Assembly: GCF_963666545.1 (NCBI RefSeq)
Contig: NZ_OY762899.1
Span: forward strand, 1,488,001 to 1,552,000
Source: an uncultured Bacteroides sp.
GTDB lineage: Bacteria > Bacteroidota > Bacteroidia > Bacteroidales > Bacteroidaceae
Length of the DNA stretch: 64,000 nucleotides
Direction: 5' to 3'
The position numbers and the translations under genes are program-made. Below are positions 51,427 through 61,150 of this stretch, piece by piece. Position 1 is the first letter of the stretch. The number at the start of each line of letters is the position of its first letter. Below the pieces are notes generated by a model. The model was not told the origin of the DNA, made no database searches, and saw only the letters and a list, made by a program, of their open reading frames with translations.

Positions 51427-52341
51427 TTATATTTGAACACAAAGTCCCTCTTTAGCCAATATTGTTGACGGGAAAACAGCGGATGCTTCACGAAGCAGAA
51501 GTTCTTCATCCTCATACCTGGCGGAGAAGTGACCTATCACCAGCTTCTTAACTCCGGCTTCTCTGCCAATAAAAGCGGCTTGTTCCGCTGTAGAATGGTA
51601 AGTTTCGCGTGCGCGGGCCAACTCGCTCTGTGCGAACGTTGCTTCATGAAAAAGTAAATCAACTCCTTTCACCTGCTCAATGATTTTTTCCCGAAAGATG
51701 GTGTCAGAGCAATAAGCATACCTACGCACAGGATCGGGCGGTGTCGTCAAACGAGTATTGGGCACAACAACGCCTTCGGGAGTTACATAGTCCGCTCCAT
51801 TCTTTATGCGGTTAATTTCGTAAAGTGGAACTTCATAAAAATCAATCATATCTCGAAGAATATGGTTCAAACCCGGTTTCTCGGCAAACAGAAAGCCACA
51901 ACAGGGAATGCGGTGCTGCAAAGGGATGGTCGTTACTGTAACAGAGCGATCCTCATAGATTAAGGATGGTTGTTTTGTATCAAACTCACGGAATATCACT
52001 TTGTAAGACAGGTTACGACAAAAAAAGTCGAGCATCGGGGCAAACAATTCCTCAAGCCCTTTTGGAGAATGGATATACAGTTCGGCGGTACGTCCTAGCA
52101 GACTGAAAGTAGAAATCAGTCCGAGCAGTCCAAAACAGTGATCGCCATGCAAGTGAGAGATAAAGATCTGATTCAGACGAGAAAACTTCAATCGCGATCT
52201 GCGAAGTTGCATCTGAGCTCCTTCACCACAATCAATCATAAAAAGCTTATCCCGCATGTTCACGACTTGTGATGTAGCAAAATGACGTGTAGTGGGCAGT
52301 GCAGAGCCACAACCAAGAATATGTAATTCAAATTTCTCCAT
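51427..52341 (-). CDS. rnz: Ribonuclease Z
   Basis: About 304 residues from the ATG at 52339-52341, where the family's usual start (FELHILGCGSALPT) begins. The metallo-beta-lactamase motif is SHLHGDHCFGLLGLI, with further ligands in DCGEGAQMQ, FHEATFAQ and IGHFSARYED. It removes the 3' trailer of tRNA precursors. The gene is downstream of rpsA, separated by a terminator. Confidence 0.96.
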   Translation of the reverse strand: MEKFELHILGCGSALPTTRHFATSQVVNMRDKLFMIDCGEGAQMQLRRSRLKFSRLNQIFISHLHGDHCFGLLGLISTFSLLGRTAELYIHSPKGLEELFAPMLDFFCRNLSYKVIFREFDTKQPSLIYEDRSVTVTTIPLQHRIPCCGFLFAEKPGLNHILRDMIDFYEVPLYEINRIKNGADYVTPEGVVVPNTRLTTPPDPVRRYAYCSDTIFREKIIEQVKGVDLLFHEATFAQSELARARETYHSTAEQAAFIGREAGVKKLVIGHFSARYEDEELLLREASAVFPSTILAKEGLCVQI

Positions 52342-52403
52342 AATTTTAGTTCTAAAGGAAACAAAGGTATAAGAAAAGAAGCACAAACAAGTGCATAAGC
52401 AAC

Positions 52404-52439
52404 AAAAAAAGCTGCCGCTTACGAGCGACAGCTTTTTTA
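52404..52439 (-). terminator. Terminator after rpsA
   Basis: AAAAAAAGCTGcCGCT and AGCGaCAGCTTTTTT form a strong stem with a 4-base loop and T runs on both strands. Confidence 0.9.
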
Positions 52440-52467
52440 TACAGTATATTAAAATCTGAAAAGATTC

Positions 52468-54291
52468 TTACTTTCCTGATTCCATTTGTTCTTTCAAAGC
52501 GGCAAGAGCGTCAATGTCACCCAAGGTAGTAGAAGCAGCTTGATTCTGAATAGATGGAGCTGATTCTTCTTTCCTATTATTGTTACTATTGTTGTTGTTA
52601 GAAGAAGTATTTGCCTTCTTCGTTACAGTTCTCTTCTCTGCTCTTTCTTCCGACTTAGCAACATCTTCAAAGATACGGCTGTGAGAAAGAATAATTCTCT
52701 TAGCATCTTTGTTGAATTCAATCACTTTGAACTCCATTTTTTCGTCAAGTTGAGCTTGAGTTCCGTCTTCTTTAACCAAATGTTTTGGAGTTGCAAAACC
52801 TTCAACGCCATAAGGAAGAGCTACAACAGCACCCTTATCAAGCATTTCGATGATTGTTCCTTCGTGTACAGAACCTACAGTAAATACTGTTTCGAATACA
52901 TCCCAAGGATTTTCTTCCAATTGCTTGTGACCAAGGCTCAAGCGACGGTTGTCTTTGTCGATCTCCAATACTTGAACATCGATATCCGCACCAATCTGAG
53001 TAAACTCTGATGGATGTTTCACCTTCTTAGTCCAAGAAAGATCTGAAATATGGATTAATCCGTCAACACCTTCTTCAATTTCTACGAATACACCAAAGTT
53101 AGTAAAGTTACGAACCTTAGCAGTATGCTTAGAACCTACAGGATACTTCTCTTCGATTGTTTCCCATGGATCTTGTTTCAATTGTTTGATGCCCAAAGAC
53201 ATTTTGCGTTCTTCACGATCAAGGGTCAAGACTACAGCTTCAACTGTATCAGCAACCTTCATGAAATCCTGAGCAGAACGTAAGTGTTGTGACCAAGACA
53301 TTTCTGAAACGTGAATCAAACCTTCAACACCTGCAGCTATTTCAATAAATGCGCCGTAATCAGCCATAACAACAACTCTACCTGAAACCTTATCTCCTAC
53401 TTTCAAGTTAGGATCAAGAGCATCCCATGGATGTGGAGTAAGTTGTTTCAAACCTAGAGCAATACGTTTTTTCTCGTCATCAAAGTCAAGAATAACAACG
53501 TTCAACTTCTGGTCTAGTTCAACCACCTCTTTCGGATCGCTTACGCGGCCCCAAGAAAGATCAGTGATGTGAATCAAACCGTCTACGCCACCAAGGTCGA
53601 TGAATACACCGTAAGAAGTGATATTCTTAACTGTTCCTTCAAGAACCTGACCTTTTTCGAGCTTACCGATAATTTCTTTCTTCTGTTGTTCCAATTCAGC
53701 TTCAATAAGAGCCTTGTGAGATACAACTACGTTTTTGAATTCCTGGTTAATTTTAACCACCTTGAATTCCATAGTCTTTCCAACGAATACATCGTAGTCG
53801 CGGATAGGTTTCACATCAATTTGAGAACCCGGCAAGAATGCTTCAATGCCGAATACGTCAACAATCATACCACCCTTCGTGCGGCACTTGATGAATCCCT
53901 TGATAATTTCTTCATTTTCCAGAGCAGCATTAACACGATCCCAAGAACGAGTAGCGCGTGCTTTTCTGTGAGACAATACTAATTGTCCTTTTTTGTCTTC
54001 TTGGTTTTCGATGTATACTTCTACAGTATCACCAACCTTCAAATCCAAATTGTAACGGAACTCATTCAAAGGAATGATACCGTCTGATTTGTAACCGATG
54101 TTAACAACAACTTCACGTTTGTTCATCGCGATTACAGTACCGTCAACAACCTCTTGGTCATTCACTTTGTTAAGCGTAGCATCGTAAGCGTTTTCTAATT
54201 CTTCGTGGCTAGCACCAACAAAGATCTCACCGTTTTCATACGCATCCCAATTGAAATCTTCAATCGGAGCAATGTTTTTTAAATTTTCCAT
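52468..54291 (-). CDS. rpsA: 30S ribosomal protein S1
   Basis: A 607-residue protein with about six S1 RNA-binding repeats, seen as GTVIAMNKREVVVNIGYKSD, GFIKCRTKGGMIVDVFGIEA, GTVKNITSYGVFIDLGGVDG and three more ending in LSLGHKQLEENPW-type linkers. It has an asparagine-rich low-complexity tail (KKANTSSNNNNSNNNRKEES). It helps bind mRNA at the ribosome. Length and tail are usual for Bacteroides. Confidence 0.97.
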   Translation of the reverse strand: MENLKNIAPIEDFNWDAYENGEIFVGASHEELENAYDATLNKVNDQEVVDGTVIAMNKREVVVNIGYKSDGIIPLNEFRYNLDLKVGDTVEVYIENQEDKKGQLVLSHRKARATRSWDRVNAALENEEIIKGFIKCRTKGGMIVDVFGIEAFLPGSQIDVKPIRDYDVFVGKTMEFKVVKINQEFKNVVVSHKALIEAELEQQKKEIIGKLEKGQVLEGTVKNITSYGVFIDLGGVDGLIHITDLSWGRVSDPKEVVELDQKLNVVILDFDDEKKRIALGLKQLTPHPWDALDPNLKVGDKVSGRVVVMADYGAFIEIAAGVEGLIHVSEMSWSQHLRSAQDFMKVADTVEAVVLTLDREERKMSLGIKQLKQDPWETIEEKYPVGSKHTAKVRNFTNFGVFVEIEEGVDGLIHISDLSWTKKVKHPSEFTQIGADIDVQVLEIDKDNRRLSLGHKQLEENPWDVFETVFTVGSVHEGTIIEMLDKGAVVALPYGVEGFATPKHLVKEDGTQAQLDEKMEFKVIEFNKDAKRIILSHSRIFEDVAKSEERAEKRTVTKKANTSSNNNNSNNNRKEESAPSIQNQAASTTLGDIDALAALKEQMESGK

Positions 54292-54359
54292 TAATAAATA
54301 ATCGTTAAAAAGCTTTAATTGAGTAAGACATTATATTTAAATAAACTCTAAATCGGGCG

Positions 54360-54390
54360 CAAAGATAGTATTTATTTCCTTGAAGGACAA
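54360..54390 (-). promoter_or_regulatory. Promoter of rpsA
   Basis: On the minus strand TTG (complement of 54388-54390), 20 bases and TATCTTTG (complement of 54360-54367) match the Bacteroides -33/-7 form, 69 bases before the ATG. Confidence 0.65.
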
Positions 54391-54404
54391 GGATTTTCGA
54401 CAAA

Positions 54405-55106
54405 TTAGTTCTTCAAATAATAGTTTATCGTCGTTACTACCCGGATATTCTTTATAAAAGGGGTATTTGCATCCCTGTCAGAGATCGTAAACTGCCCTTG
54501 GGAGGCATCTCTTATTTTACCCAGCTCACTTTCAGAATCGTGCGCAAATTTGTCGGCTGATACGCGCGCATTTTTGGTTGCTTCCTCTATCATCTGAGGT
54601 TTCACTTTATTTAGGCCCGTGAATTCATACACCACACTATAACGATAATCACCACCGGCAATAGCAATACCTTGCTTCAGTAATTCAGACTGCTCAGACA
54701 TCAGTTTGCGTACTTTAAGTACATTCTTTGACGTTACAGTTATCACAGAAGTAGCATTATATCGATAAACCGAGGGAGTCGAGTTATATCTTTCGGCTTG
54801 CATATCAAGTATTTCAGAAGGTGCGATGGTTATTTCTCCTTCTGCAATGCCATTCTTTTTCAGAAAAGCAACAATCAATTTATTTTTGGCATTCATGGTA
54901 TTGTAAAGAACAAGCAAATCATTACCCAATTCTTTATACATCAATGGCCATATCACTTTATCAGCCTGTACTTCCATTTCTGCAAGTCCTTTCACACTGA
55001 CAACCCGATCTTTGTCTCTAAACCCTGTTATACCAGTCTTTATCTGGTATCCAACTAAAAATAAACCAATAGCAATAAGTAATGCTTCAATTCTCCAGTT
55101 TTTCAT
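54405..55106 (-). CDS. SIMPL domain protein
   Basis: A 233-residue protein with an N-terminal membrane anchor or signal (LLIAIGLFLVGYQIKTGI) and the SIMPL/DUF541 body: VVSVKGLAEMEVQADKVIWP, YNATSVITVTSKNVLKVRKL and IEEATKNARVSADKFAHDSE. Family members are periplasmic oligomers with unclear roles. It is encoded 49 bases after the DUF5686 gene on the same strand. Confidence 0.88.
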   Translation of the reverse strand: MKNWRIEALLIAIGLFLVGYQIKTGITGFRDKDRVVSVKGLAEMEVQADKVIWPLMYKELGNDLLVLYNTMNAKNKLIVAFLKKNGIAEGEITIAPSEILDMQAERYNSTPSVYRYNATSVITVTSKNVLKVRKLMSEQSELLKQGIAIAGGDYRYSVVYEFTGLNKVKPQMIEEATKNARVSADKFAHDSESELGKIRDASQGQFTISDRDANTPFIKNIRVVTTINYYLKN

Positions 55107-55155
55107 ATTAATCAGTATTTAAAACAATAAAACATTCATCTATTTAGTAAAAAGT

Positions 55156-57339
55156 CTAGCGATTGAATAACTCGAAAGTGAATTTGCAACCAACCTGAGA
55201 AAACTTGCCGTTTACATTGCTAACAAAAACACCTAAATCAAAAATATGTGTACCGATGCCATAACCAAATTCCAAATACGGTTTTAAATGCGGCACCACC
55301 AAAACACTGGCGTATAAACGCTCATTGAGCACATTACGACTATATTTTACAATATGAGGCAACATCAAAAAAGGAGCTTCATAAGTAAAATGTCCTCTAA
55401 CGTATTTTCGAGAAGAGTTATACCAACGCCTATCAAGCAATTGAAAGACACCGCCAATATCATCATTCCAACCTATTGGAAGATTACTCTTACTGAAATT
55501 AGCAAAATCGACAAAATACATTTGTTTTTGATCTGTAAATGCTCCACAGCCAAAACGCCAATAAATACTTCGCATCAAACCAATGGAGCGTTGATGTTGA
55601 ATATCCAATTCAAATCTTTCATATTGTCCGGAACTATTAAAAACGCCTTTAATCCCACGCTCCCAGTCGACTGAAAAAGTAGGATAATCTGAATAAAGAT
55701 TTACTTTCCGATCTCCGTTCATATAATAGTATTGACCCGGCGTCCAATCCAATCGGACTCTAGGTGCAAAACTGACGTATCTATTTTTAATCTTAGTACC
55801 GAGAATTAAAGAATCAATAGGAGCCAGATTTGAACTTTGAATAGCACTCCTCCTGTGCGCCGATAATCCTAAACTTAATGTCAACCCGTTCGTTATCTCA
55901 AGGCTGTGACTAAAGTTCAAGTATAAATCACGGAAATAGGCTAATTGGATTTTATTAAAATCGAAAATACTGTCAGGAATGCTTTCCAGTTCATCAAGCA
56001 CATCACTGCTATAAATCCGGTTACCATTACCAAAACTAAGATGGACCGCCGCTTTTTTACGTGGCCAGTAATCAAAATCGGAATTGGCAGACCAATACAG
56101 TTCCTTTCGCTTAAAGTTATAACCAACCTTGGGGACAACACTCAGTAGCCTATCGCCCGCAAAAAGACGATTATATTTGAATGCCTGTCGATAAGACACA
56201 CCATCGTTTCCACTATAACTAAGAAGAAACGGATTGATTATCGGAGAACATTTAATCGTTCCCATCCGAAGGATGTTTACAGAATACTTGCTCGTAAGAA
56301 AATCCCCGGCTTGTCCGAACACTGCCCATCTTTTAGTCTCAAACGGAATATTATGCATCAATGTATCGTTACGCAACTCAGATTCTTTGTATAACCGTTT
56401 TTCGTCTTCTGATAACTTAATCGGCCGTAACCTTTTAAAAGGCAAGCTATCCACACTAAAAGCATTCGTGTCACACTTCAGCGTATATGATTCCGTCAAG
56501 TCATAGACCTTCTTTTCTTTCTTATATCGATGTTGTACTTGTTGATATTCAATTGAATGGTAATTTAATAGAGCCGTATAGTGACTTTCAACAACATTCC
56601 ATAAAAAGCGGAACGTCGTGTTTACATCATAGCGAACCGGAAGAAATTCATTATCCGCCCCCACATCTCCCATCTTTATGAGATTATCAAAAAAGCGATA
56701 TTCTGATCTGCCCGCAAAATAAATCTCACGCACACTCCACACATCATTACTCACGATCATATACCCATTCACCAATTGGTAACTTCGACTTTTAGGGGCA
56801 AATTCTATTCGATAGCTAACCTTCCCCGAATCAACTAAAATGGAATCAATCCGGTAAGAATAATATCTTCGACCATTTGGAGCAAGCGGAGATAACAATT
56901 TCTTATGGAATAAGGTTGCTGAATAGACATGAATATGAAAATAATCAGCGATATCTGCGCCAAAATCATCCATGTTTTTTACTGTACCAAGGCAAGCTTT
57001 TAACTTCTGATCATAAATACCCGGAGCCGTAAAATGCAAATCGGAAGATGACTCCACGATATATTTGCGTACATTCTTTTCCATTCTAAACATAAATGGA
57101 ACAAAACGTAGCAATTCATTCTTCTTTTTAACATTTACTTTCCCCTTCACATATACATCAGCCTTATACTCACCAATCATTTTTTCATAAAACGGAGCAT
57201 AAAGCATCAGCTTATCCAAGATAGAATCGACAGACACAACTTTAGGTTTATAGGAAGAAGAAGCATCATCAGCCATGCTTCTTTGAGAAAAGAAGAACAG
57301 AAAGAAGACGCAAATCCATATAAATATATATTGTTTCAA
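55156..57339 (-). CDS. DUF5686 outer-membrane protein
   Basis: A 727-residue protein starting at a TTG; no upstream ATG exists in frame, and the signal peptide (FIWICVFFLFFFSQRSMA) begins right after it. The N-terminal half has the DUF5686 wording (VSVDSILDKLMLYAPFYEKM, FLPVRYDVNTTFRFLW) and the second half is a barrel-like series of strands ending in FTFELFNR, an aromatic outer-membrane ending. The function is unknown. It is followed by the SIMPL gene. Confidence 0.85.
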   Translation of the reverse strand: MKQYIFIWICVFFLFFFSQRSMADDASSSYKPKVVSVDSILDKLMLYAPFYEKMIGEYKADVYVKGKVNVKKKNELLRFVPFMFRMEKNVRKYIVESSSDLHFTAPGIYDQKLKACLGTVKNMDDFGADIADYFHIHVYSATLFHKKLLSPLAPNGRRYYSYRIDSILVDSGKVSYRIEFAPKSRSYQLVNGYMIVSNDVWSVREIYFAGRSEYRFFDNLIKMGDVGADNEFLPVRYDVNTTFRFLWNVVESHYTALLNYHSIEYQQVQHRYKKEKKVYDLTESYTLKCDTNAFSVDSLPFKRLRPIKLSEDEKRLYKESELRNDTLMHNIPFETKRWAVFGQAGDFLTSKYSVNILRMGTIKCSPIINPFLLSYSGNDGVSYRQAFKYNRLFAGDRLLSVVPKVGYNFKRKELYWSANSDFDYWPRKKAAVHLSFGNGNRIYSSDVLDELESIPDSIFDFNKIQLAYFRDLYLNFSHSLEITNGLTLSLGLSAHRRSAIQSSNLAPIDSLILGTKIKNRYVSFAPRVRLDWTPGQYYYMNGDRKVNLYSDYPTFSVDWERGIKGVFNSSGQYERFELDIQHQRSIGLMRSIYWRFGCGAFTDQKQMYFVDFANFSKSNLPIGWNDDIGGVFQLLDRRWYNSSRKYVRGHFTYEAPFLMLPHIVKYSRNVLNERLYASVLVVPHLKPYLEFGYGIGTHIFDLGVFVSNVNGKFSQVGCKFTFELFNR

Positions 57340-57607
57340 TCGAGAAAGCTTTTTGTTATGACAAATATAGAAAAATTAGCTGAAAACTATTTTTCGAATC
57401 TGTTAATACATTCTTTTTTAAGTAATAATAAGAGTAATCGTGAACGATTCTTTAAGAATAAATTAATTGCTATCGAGAATAAATTCTATTTGTAAAGCAT
57501 GGATGATTATTATTTGCCAAATAACATTCGAACGGAAAGATTACATAAAAGAGCACTTTCTCGAATAATCTTTTCCCTTTTTGCTTATTCTTTCCATTTT
57601 TTCTTCC

Positions 57608-57615
57608 TACATTTG
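57608..57615 (+). promoter_or_regulatory. -7 box of the Crp/Fnr gene
   Basis: TACATTTG, a full TAnnTTTG match, 29 bases before the ATG. The rest of the 304-base gap 57340-57643 between the divergent DUF5686 and Crp genes is AT-rich and shows nothing else I can name. Confidence 0.6.
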
Positions 57616-57643
57616 TGCTTTATAACACAGTTTTGCAGCACTC

Positions 57644-58345
57644 ATGGTAAAGATTAATTTGTCAGACATAGTTGTTTCAGAATATATTGCCGATATGTGG
57701 GCTCCTTTAAATGCTGAGCAGAGAGAGTTCTTGGCCAATAATTTCACTCTACAAAATTATAAAAAAAACGAGACCATTTATTGTGAAGGCGAAGTTCCAA
57801 CTCATTTGATGTGCCTTCTAAATGGGAAGGTTAAAATCTATAAAGACGGAGTCGGTGGACGAAGCCAAATTATCCGCATGGTAAAACCTGTGGAATATTT
57901 TGGATACCGCGCTTACTTTGCCAAAGAAGATTACCTTACCGCTGCTGCTGCGTTTGAGCCCTCTACCATCTGCCTGATACCAATGAGTGCAATCACAACA
58001 CTCATTGAGCAAAATAATAACTTAGGTTTATTTTTCATCCAACAATTAGCCAGAGATTTAGGCATTGCTGATGAAAGAACAGTGAACCTTACCCAGAAGC
58101 ATATTCGGGGAAGACTAGCCGAATCTCTTTTATTCTTGAAAGAAAGTTATGGACTCGAAGAAGATGGATCTACACTAAGCATCTATCTCTCGCGCGAAGA
58201 TTTGGCCAATTTATCAAACATGACAACCTCGAATGCCATCCGTACGCTATCACAATTTGCCACCGAGCGTTTGATAACCATTGACGGAAGAAAGATAAAG
58301 ATTATAGATGAAGAAAGAATAAAAAAAATTAGTAAGATAGGATAA
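57644..58345 (+). CDS. Crp/Fnr-family transcription regulator
   Basis: A 233-residue protein with an N-terminal cyclic-nucleotide-binding-type barrel (ETIYCEGEVPTHLMCLLNGK, KIYKDG) and a C-terminal HTH (LSREDLANLSNMTTSNAIRT). There is no cysteine cluster for an iron-sulfur centre, so it is not an Fnr oxygen sensor. The effector is unknown. The GH20 gene begins 50 bases behind it with its own -7 box (TATATTTG at 58369-58376). Confidence 0.92.
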   Translation: MVKINLSDIVVSEYIADMWAPLNAEQREFLANNFTLQNYKKNETIYCEGEVPTHLMCLLNGKVKIYKDGVGGRSQIIRMVKPVEYFGYRAYFAKEDYLTAAAAFEPSTICLIPMSAITTLIEQNNNLGLFFIQQLARDLGIADERTVNLTQKHIRGRLAESLLFLKESYGLEEDGSTLSIYLSREDLANLSNMTTSNAIRTLSQFATERLITIDGRKIKIIDEERIKKISKIG

Positions 58346-58394
58346 GTCTTACATTTCTTATATTTGCAATTATTACTTAACACAATTTTGTACC

Positions 58395-60833
58395 ATGAAA
58401 AAAGGAATCTATTTCCTTCTTTTGTTCTGCCTGTTCATCACCCCCGAATACAGCCAGGCAAAAGAAGTCGTGAATGAGTATAATCTCGTTCCATTACCCA
58501 ACAAACTCACTCCACAAAAAGGCCGTTTCAAGTTAACGGATAAAGTAGTCATCATCATCCCCGGTCTGCCGGAGGTGAAAGCGATTACAGATAGCCTGAT
58601 AGCTCGTATAAAAATGACGAGCGGAATCTCATTAAAGTATGCTGAGAAAAAAAACGCGAAGATACCAAGTATTGAGTTCACCCTGCAATCCGGATTTGCC
58701 AACGAAGGATACAAATTAAACGTATCTCCTAAAGGTATAAACATTGCAGCATCAAAAGCGAACGGTCTCTTTTATGCCTTACAGAGCATTTATCAACTGA
58801 TGCCTCCGGCTGTATATGGTAACAAGTGCATCACACAAGAAAATTGGTCAATCCCTGCGGTAGAAATAGAAGACGCACCTCGTTTTTCTTATCGGGGACT
58901 GATGTTGGATGTTGCCCGTCACTATTCACCGGTAGAATACATCTACAAGTTTATTGATATGCTGGCTATCCATAAGATGAATACCTTCCATTGGCATCTA
59001 ACGGAAGATCAAGGATGGAGAATCGAAATAAAGAAGTACCCTAAACTGACCGAAATTGGTTCTAAACGTGATGAAACTCTAGTAGGATACTATTTCGAGA
59101 ATTACCCTCAAATATTTGATGGCAAGGAACATGAGGGATATTACACGCAACAACAGATTAAAGATATCGTAGCTTATGCGGCAAGTAAGTTCATCACTGT
59201 GATTCCGGAAATAGAAATGCCGGGACATGCATTAGCTGCCATAGCATCTTATCCGGAACTATCATGCACACCGGATAGCACGTATAAAGTAACAGGAACG
59301 TGGGGCGTTTTCGAACAAGTGTATTGCCCCAAAGAGGAGACTTTCAAATTCTTGGAAGGAGTCTTGGATGAAGTAATGGAGCTCTTCCCTAGCCCATACA
59401 TACACATCGGAGGAGACGAATGCCCCAAAACGGCTTGGATAAAGAGTGAACATTGCCAAGCGCTGATAAAGGAATTGGGACTCAAAGATGACTCGATCGC
59501 CAACCTCGTAGATGGAAGAAAACATTCAAAGGAAGAAAAGCTTCAGAGTTACTTCATCACCCGAATGGAGAAATACATCAATAGCAAAGGACGGAATATT
59601 ATCGGTTGGGACGAAATATTGGAAGGTGGACTGGCCCCCAATGCAACCGTGATGTCGTGGCGTGGAGTGGAAGGCGGAATGAATGCTGCAAAAGCCGGAC
59701 ATGACGCCATCATGACACCCGGTGCTTATGTGTATCTGGATAGTTATCAGGAAGATCCTGAATTTGCTCCAACCACAATTGGAGGCTATACGACATTAAA
59801 GAAAACATATAGCTACAACCCGGTGCCGGAAGATGCTGATGAGTTGGTAAAGAAACACGTGATTGGTTTACAAGGAAATATATGGACTGAGTACATGCAA
59901 ACGAATGAGCGTAGAGATTATCAAGCATTTCCACGGGCTGTTGCCATAGCGGAAACAGCTTGGACATTGAATCAAAATAAGAGTTGGAATAGTTTCCGGC
60001 AACGTATGGCGGGTGATTTTCAACGAATGAATGTGATGAACGTGAAAGCCTGCCAAAACTTCTTTGAGGTCAATATTAACACGCATGTAGATAGCGACAA
60101 CCTTTTAAAAGTAACACTGGAAACTTATGCACCCGATGCAGAAATACGCTATACGATAAACGGAAAAGAACCGACCATCAATTCATCCAGATACACCGGT
60201 CCATTTGTTCTGAATGGCAACATCAACCTGAGAGCAGCTGCATTCAAAGGCGAGAAAAGGATTGGAAAAGTTTGTTCAAAAGCCTTATACGGTAACTTAA
60301 TCAGCGGGAAGAAATACGTTGTTAGCCCACAAGCGGGATGGATGACCGGAGATATATTTGGGGAAAACGATGTGTTAGGTGCAGACCACACAACATTAGG
60401 ACTCACCAATGGCAAACGGGGAAATAATGCTTCTTATACGCCTTGGACGAGTTTCAACATGAATGCTGCATGCAATAATGAGCTTGTTTTTTCTGTCGAC
60501 TTAGGGCAGATGCAAACAATCAGTAAGGTTATTTTTGGATCGCTGTTCAATCCGGCATACAAGGTGCTGCCGGCAAGCAAAGCAATAGTAGAAATATCAA
60601 ATGATGGAATTACTTATAGAAAAGCAGGCCAGGAAAGTTTCCGCCGACAGTTGCCTAAGAATGGCAGAAAGGCTTATACCGATTCCGTCATCTTTGCGCC
60701 CACGGAAGCTCGCTACATCAAGCTTACGATCAAAAACGGAGGAGTGTTACAAAACGGAATAGATTGCAGAAAAGATTCTCCTGAAGAAACAGTTCCGGCA
60801 AATTTATACATTGACGAAGTAGAGGTTTACTAG
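58395..60833 (+). CDS. GH20 beta-N-acetylhexosaminidase with C-terminal binding domains
   Basis: An 812-residue exported enzyme removing terminal GlcNAc/GalNAc from glycans. Signal peptide (IYFLLLFCLFITPEYSQA), a GH20b domain (30-150), and the catalytic GH20 barrel (155-510) with FHWHLTEDQGWRIEIKKYP and the acid pair in HIGGDECPKTAW near residue 340. Then follow a chitobiase C-terminal-like module (YTINGKEPTINSSRYTGPF) and an F5/8 type C-like carbohydrate-binding domain (LVFSVDLGQMQTISKVIFGS ... EARYIKLTIKNGG). It fits mucin or host-glycan use and has no partner genes here. Confidence 0.95.
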   Translation: MKKGIYFLLLFCLFITPEYSQAKEVVNEYNLVPLPNKLTPQKGRFKLTDKVVIIIPGLPEVKAITDSLIARIKMTSGISLKYAEKKNAKIPSIEFTLQSGFANEGYKLNVSPKGINIAASKANGLFYALQSIYQLMPPAVYGNKCITQENWSIPAVEIEDAPRFSYRGLMLDVARHYSPVEYIYKFIDMLAIHKMNTFHWHLTEDQGWRIEIKKYPKLTEIGSKRDETLVGYYFENYPQIFDGKEHEGYYTQQQIKDIVAYAASKFITVIPEIEMPGHALAAIASYPELSCTPDSTYKVTGTWGVFEQVYCPKEETFKFLEGVLDEVMELFPSPYIHIGGDECPKTAWIKSEHCQALIKELGLKDDSIANLVDGRKHSKEEKLQSYFITRMEKYINSKGRNIIGWDEILEGGLAPNATVMSWRGVEGGMNAAKAGHDAIMTPGAYVYLDSYQEDPEFAPTTIGGYTTLKKTYSYNPVPEDADELVKKHVIGLQGNIWTEYMQTNERRDYQAFPRAVAIAETAWTLNQNKSWNSFRQRMAGDFQRMNVMNVKACQNFFEVNINTHVDSDNLLKVTLETYAPDAEIRYTINGKEPTINSSRYTGPFVLNGNINLRAAAFKGEKRIGKVCSKALYGNLISGKKYVVSPQAGWMTGDIFGENDVLGADHTTLGLTNGKRGNNASYTPWTSFNMNAACNNELVFSVDLGQMQTISKVIFGSLFNPAYKVLPASKAIVEISNDGITYRKAGQESFRRQLPKNGRKAYTDSVIFAPTEARYIKLTIKNGGVLQNGIDCRKDSPEETVPANLYIDEVEVY

Positions 60834-60922
60834 TAAACTGAAATAGGATACTGAAAAACGGGCTGGCTCTTGATTGCAAGATGATCACTACCTCTATTTG
60901 TCCTGATTAAAGAGAACAGCAA

Positions 60923-61036
60923 TACCCCCTCCACAGGCCTTGTGAGAGGGGGTTGTTGAATTAACTAGTTCACCGTGGTGAATTAACTAATTAAGCGCGG
61001 TGAACTAGTTAATTCACCGTGCTGAACTAGTTAACT
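60923..61036. repeat. Palindromic repeat cluster, copy 2
   Basis: CCCCCT...CAGGCCTTGTGAGAGGGGG hairpin followed by several units TTAACTAGTTCACC/GGTGAACTAGTTAA in alternating orientation, like the cluster at 19451-19554 but with a different unit order. It lies between the convergent GH20 and trxB genes, in a 317-base gap that otherwise holds only the trxB terminator. Confidence 0.7.
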
Positions 61037-61083
61037 CTATTCGGGAGACATTTCGCGTAAACAATTAGCACCACAAACAGAGC

Positions 61084-61131
61084 AAAAAAGATAGGCTTAT
61101 CACAAACTGAATTGTGGTAAGCCTATTTTTG
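61084..61131 (-). terminator. Terminator after trxB
   Basis: AAAATAGGCTTACCACAA and TTGTGATAAGCCTAT form a long stem on the minus strand, followed by CTTTTTT. It ends transcription of trxB. Confidence 0.85.
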
Positions 61132-61150
61132 TTTGCTTTATCTAAAAAGT

